A stretch of 64,000 nucleotides of DNA from assembly GCF_009857535.1 (NCBI RefSeq), contig NZ_WWCS01000025.1, positions 1-64,000 of the forward strand, read 5' to 3'. The DNA comes from Duganella margarita. GTDB lineage: Bacteria; Pseudomonadota; Gammaproteobacteria; Burkholderiales; Burkholderiaceae_D. This document shows positions 62,610 to 64,000 of this stretch, in pieces. The notes beneath the pieces were generated by a model. That model was not told the origin of the DNA. It searched no databases and saw only the letters and a program-made list of their open reading frames with translations. The first letter of the stretch is position 1. Every line of letters begins with the position of its first letter. The position numbers were made by a program, and so were the translations under genes.

Positions 62610-63236
62610 TTAAGCGGCTTTCTTGGCGGCTTTGCGACGACCGACGAAACCGACCAGGCCCAGGCCAGCCAGCAGCATGGCGGTGGTTTCGGCTTCCGGC
62701 ACAGCGGAGGTTACGCTCAGACCGCCACCGTAGTAGCCGCCGTCGGTGCCCAGCACCTGACCGGTGACTTTCAGGTAGTAGCTACCGGCGCTCAGCAGCG
62801 CGCCTTCTGGCAGCGACCAGAAGTCATTCTTGCTGGTGCCATTCGATACCAGCTCGCTGGTGCCATGCACTGCCAGCACGCCTGCGGTGGTGTAGATGTC
62901 GAATGCCGAGATATACACGTCCTGGGTGGTGGTGTACGAAGCCGACACGGTACCCGAGGTCTCGGACGGGCCGCCGACCGAGAAGGTATAGGAATCGTTG
63001 AATACCTTGTTCAGGGTGGTCGCACCGCTGACGCCATTGATGTATTTAGCAAAGGTATTGCCAAAACTGGAATTGAAACCGCCGTTGCCGTCCGACTCGG
63101 TGGCCAGCGGGGCCGACGTCGCGGCCAGGTTGCCGCTCGATACTGGGATCGGTTTGCTGGCAGCCAGTGCCGATTGCGAGAAGCCGGCGCCAGCCAGCAG
63201 GGAAGCAACTAACAGTACTTTGGTGAATTTTTTCAT
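62610..63236 (-). CDS. PEP-CTERM sorting domain protein (FxDxF-like)
   Basis: The protein has 208 aa. It has a signal peptide (KKFTKVLLVASLLAGAGFSQ and SALA), a beta-rich body with FNDSYTFSVGG, which resembles the FxDxF family, and a C-terminal sorting tag: VPEAETTAMLLAGLGLVGFV followed by GRRKAAKKAA. Such tags direct cleavage and attachment by exosortase (EpsH/XrtA group), usually into the exopolysaccharide matrix. No exosortase gene is in the window. Confidence 0.9.
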   Translation of the reverse strand: MKKFTKVLLVASLLAGAGFSQSALAASKPIPVSSGNLAATSAPLATESDGNGGFNSSFGNTFAKYINGVSGATTLNKVFNDSYTFSVGGPSETSGTVSASYTTTQDVYISAFDIYTTAGVLAVHGTSELVSNGTSKNDFWSLPEGALLSAGSYYLKVTGQVLGTDGGYYGGGLSVTSAVPEAETTAMLLAGLGLVGFVGRRKAAKKAA

Positions 63237-63389
63237 GTTTTATCCGTAGGAGAGAGCAACGATTTCGGTGGGTAATAATCTACTAGAAATAATAGTATCA
63301 TAAAACTCTCGTTGATTGTCATAAAAATATTTGACTTTGTTTTCCTGCAACAAAAAAGTTCGTATTGGCAACTTTTGCGCAAAAAACCA

Positions 63390-64000
63390 TCAAGCGCGCT
63401 GGTACACGTCCTCAAACCGCACGATATCGTCCTCTCCGAGGTAACTGCCCGATTGCACCTCGATCAGGTGCAACGGCAATTTGCCCGGATTTTCCAGGCG
63501 GTGATTCATGCCGATCGGAATATAGGTCGACTGGTTTTCCGACAGTAGCGTGACCGTCTCGCCGCAGGTCACGCGGGCGGTGCCGCTGACCACCACCCAG
63601 TGCTCGGCGCGGTGATGGTGCATCTGCAACGACAGCTTGCCGCCCGGATTGACCGTGATGCGCTTGACCTGGAAGCGCTCGCCGTGGTCGATGCCCTCGT
63701 ACGAGCCCCATGGACGATATACGCGCGTGTGGTACAGGTGCTCGGTACGATCGGAGGTCTTCAGGTGGTCGACGATCTGCTTGACGCGCTGCACCTGGTC
63801 CTTGTGGGCCACCAGCACCGCGTCGGCAGTCTCTACCACCACCAGATCCTGCACGCCGATCAGCGCCACGATGCGGCTATCGGCGCGCACCAGGCTGTTG
63901 CTGACGCCATCGAGGTAGACGTCGCCACGCTGGCTGTTGCCGGCCTCGTCGCGCGGCGACACTTCCCACAGCGCCGACCACGAGCCGACGTCGCTCCAGC
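63390..64000 (-). CDS. Mannose-1-phosphate guanylyltransferase/mannose-6-phosphate isomerase, partial
   Basis: Only the last 203 codons are in the window; the 5' part lies beyond the right edge. The visible start of the reading frame is WSDVGSWSALWEVSPRDEAG, the guanylyltransferase signature, so the true start is off-window and a GTG at 63962 is not it. The C-terminal cupin (isomerase) domain has RPWGSYEGIDHGERFQVKRI in two parts, the metal-binding QMHHHRAEHWVVVSGTA, and IPIGMNHRLENPG. It makes GDP-mannose for surface glycans. Confidence 0.94.
   Translation of the reverse strand, partial: WSDVGSWSALWEVSPRDEAGNSQRGDVYLDGVSNSLVRADSRIVALIGVQDLVVVETADAVLVAHKDQVQRVKQIVDHLKTSDRTEHLYHTRVYRPWGSYEGIDHGERFQVKRITVNPGGKLSLQMHHHRAEHWVVVSGTARVTCGETVTLLSENQSTYIPIGMNHRLENPGKLPLHLIEVQSGSYLGEDDIVRFEDVYQRA

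Noticed and set aside
63339..63380. Weak AAAAGTT/AACTTTT hairpin as terminator of the mannose-1-phosphate guanylyltransferase gene
   Set aside because: The stem is short and made of A-T pairs only, so it is too weak to call with confidence.

Overview
The window looks like chromosomal DNA of a high-GC betaproteobacterium of the order Burkholderiales, most likely Oxalobacteraceae (Massilia/Duganella/Janthinobacterium group). This is inferred from gene content: a Burkholderiales-type trimeric porin, a 2-methylcitrate cycle of the AcnD/PrpF type with a sigma-54 regulator PrpR, a CysB-linked sulfate assimilation cluster with a [4Fe-4S] APS reductase, several LytS/LytTR two-component pairs, and a PEP-CTERM protein next to a TIGR03790 family protein. 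No rRNA, tRNA, CRISPR array, prophage or intact insertion sequence was seen. Nearly all of the DNA is ordinary, tightly packed chromosomal genes.

Layout. 0.4-3.4 kb: a LytS-type sensor kinase, its LytTR response regulator and an orphan NarX-like kinase, meeting a porin tail to tail. 4.7-6.3 kb: a methyltransferase downstream of cysB. 6.4-12.6 kb: a sulfate assimilation operon (cysI, a DUF934 gene, cysH, cysD, cysN, cobA). 12.6-15.1 kb: an unrecognised gene, a glutaminyl cyclase, a DUF4126 gene and a poorly coding gap. 15.1-17.8 kb: lptF, lptG and a CbiX-type chelatase. 17.9-24.2 kb: pepA, two small unknown genes, exonuclease III and a large PAS-GGDEF-EAL protein. 24.3-36.0 kb: a propionate module in which prpB-prpC-acnD-prpF-prpE is followed on the same strand by yjcH-actP, with divergent prpR. 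36.1-39.3 kb: a DUF6328 gene and an alpha/beta hydrolase-LytS-LytTR operon preceded by a 21-bp-spaced direct repeat. 39.2-46.5 kb: an MFS transporter, an orphan MacB-like permease and a tricorn-type peptidase. 46.5-49.2 kb: an unrecognised two-gene module. 49.4-52.5 kb: clpS-clpA and a cold-shock gene. 52.7-56.1 kb: rmlBACD. 56.1-61.4 kb: icd, an RluE-like pseudouridine synthase, an acyltransferase, rpsT and murJ. 61.5-64.0 kb: a TIGR03790 gene, a PEP-CTERM gene and a partial mannose-1-phosphate guanylyltransferase.

How the genes work together. The cys genes take sulfate through APS directly to sulfite and sulfide; siroheme for CysI comes from CobA, with chelation possibly by the separately located CbiX protein. 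The prp genes turn propionate into propionyl-CoA and then, through 2-methylcitrate, into pyruvate and succinate. ActP/YjcH probably import the acid, and a textbook sigma-54 promoter in front of prpB explains the divergent PrpR. The rml and manC genes supply dTDP-rhamnose and GDP-mannose for surface glycans; the PEP-CTERM and TIGR03790 genes point to an exosortase elsewhere in the genome.

Non-coding highlights. Five copies of a bipartite inverted repeat (each half about 27 bp) sit between genes, four of them inside putative operons. There is a perfect 30-bp palindrome at 49306-49335 and a probable long cold-shock leader. prpR, lptF and murJ each have a TATAAT box 5-8 bp before the start codon and no ribosome binding site, so they may be leaderless. 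The best candidate for an undescribed system is the 46.5-49.2 kb pair: a single-span membrane protein followed by a protein with a CARDB-like beta domain.
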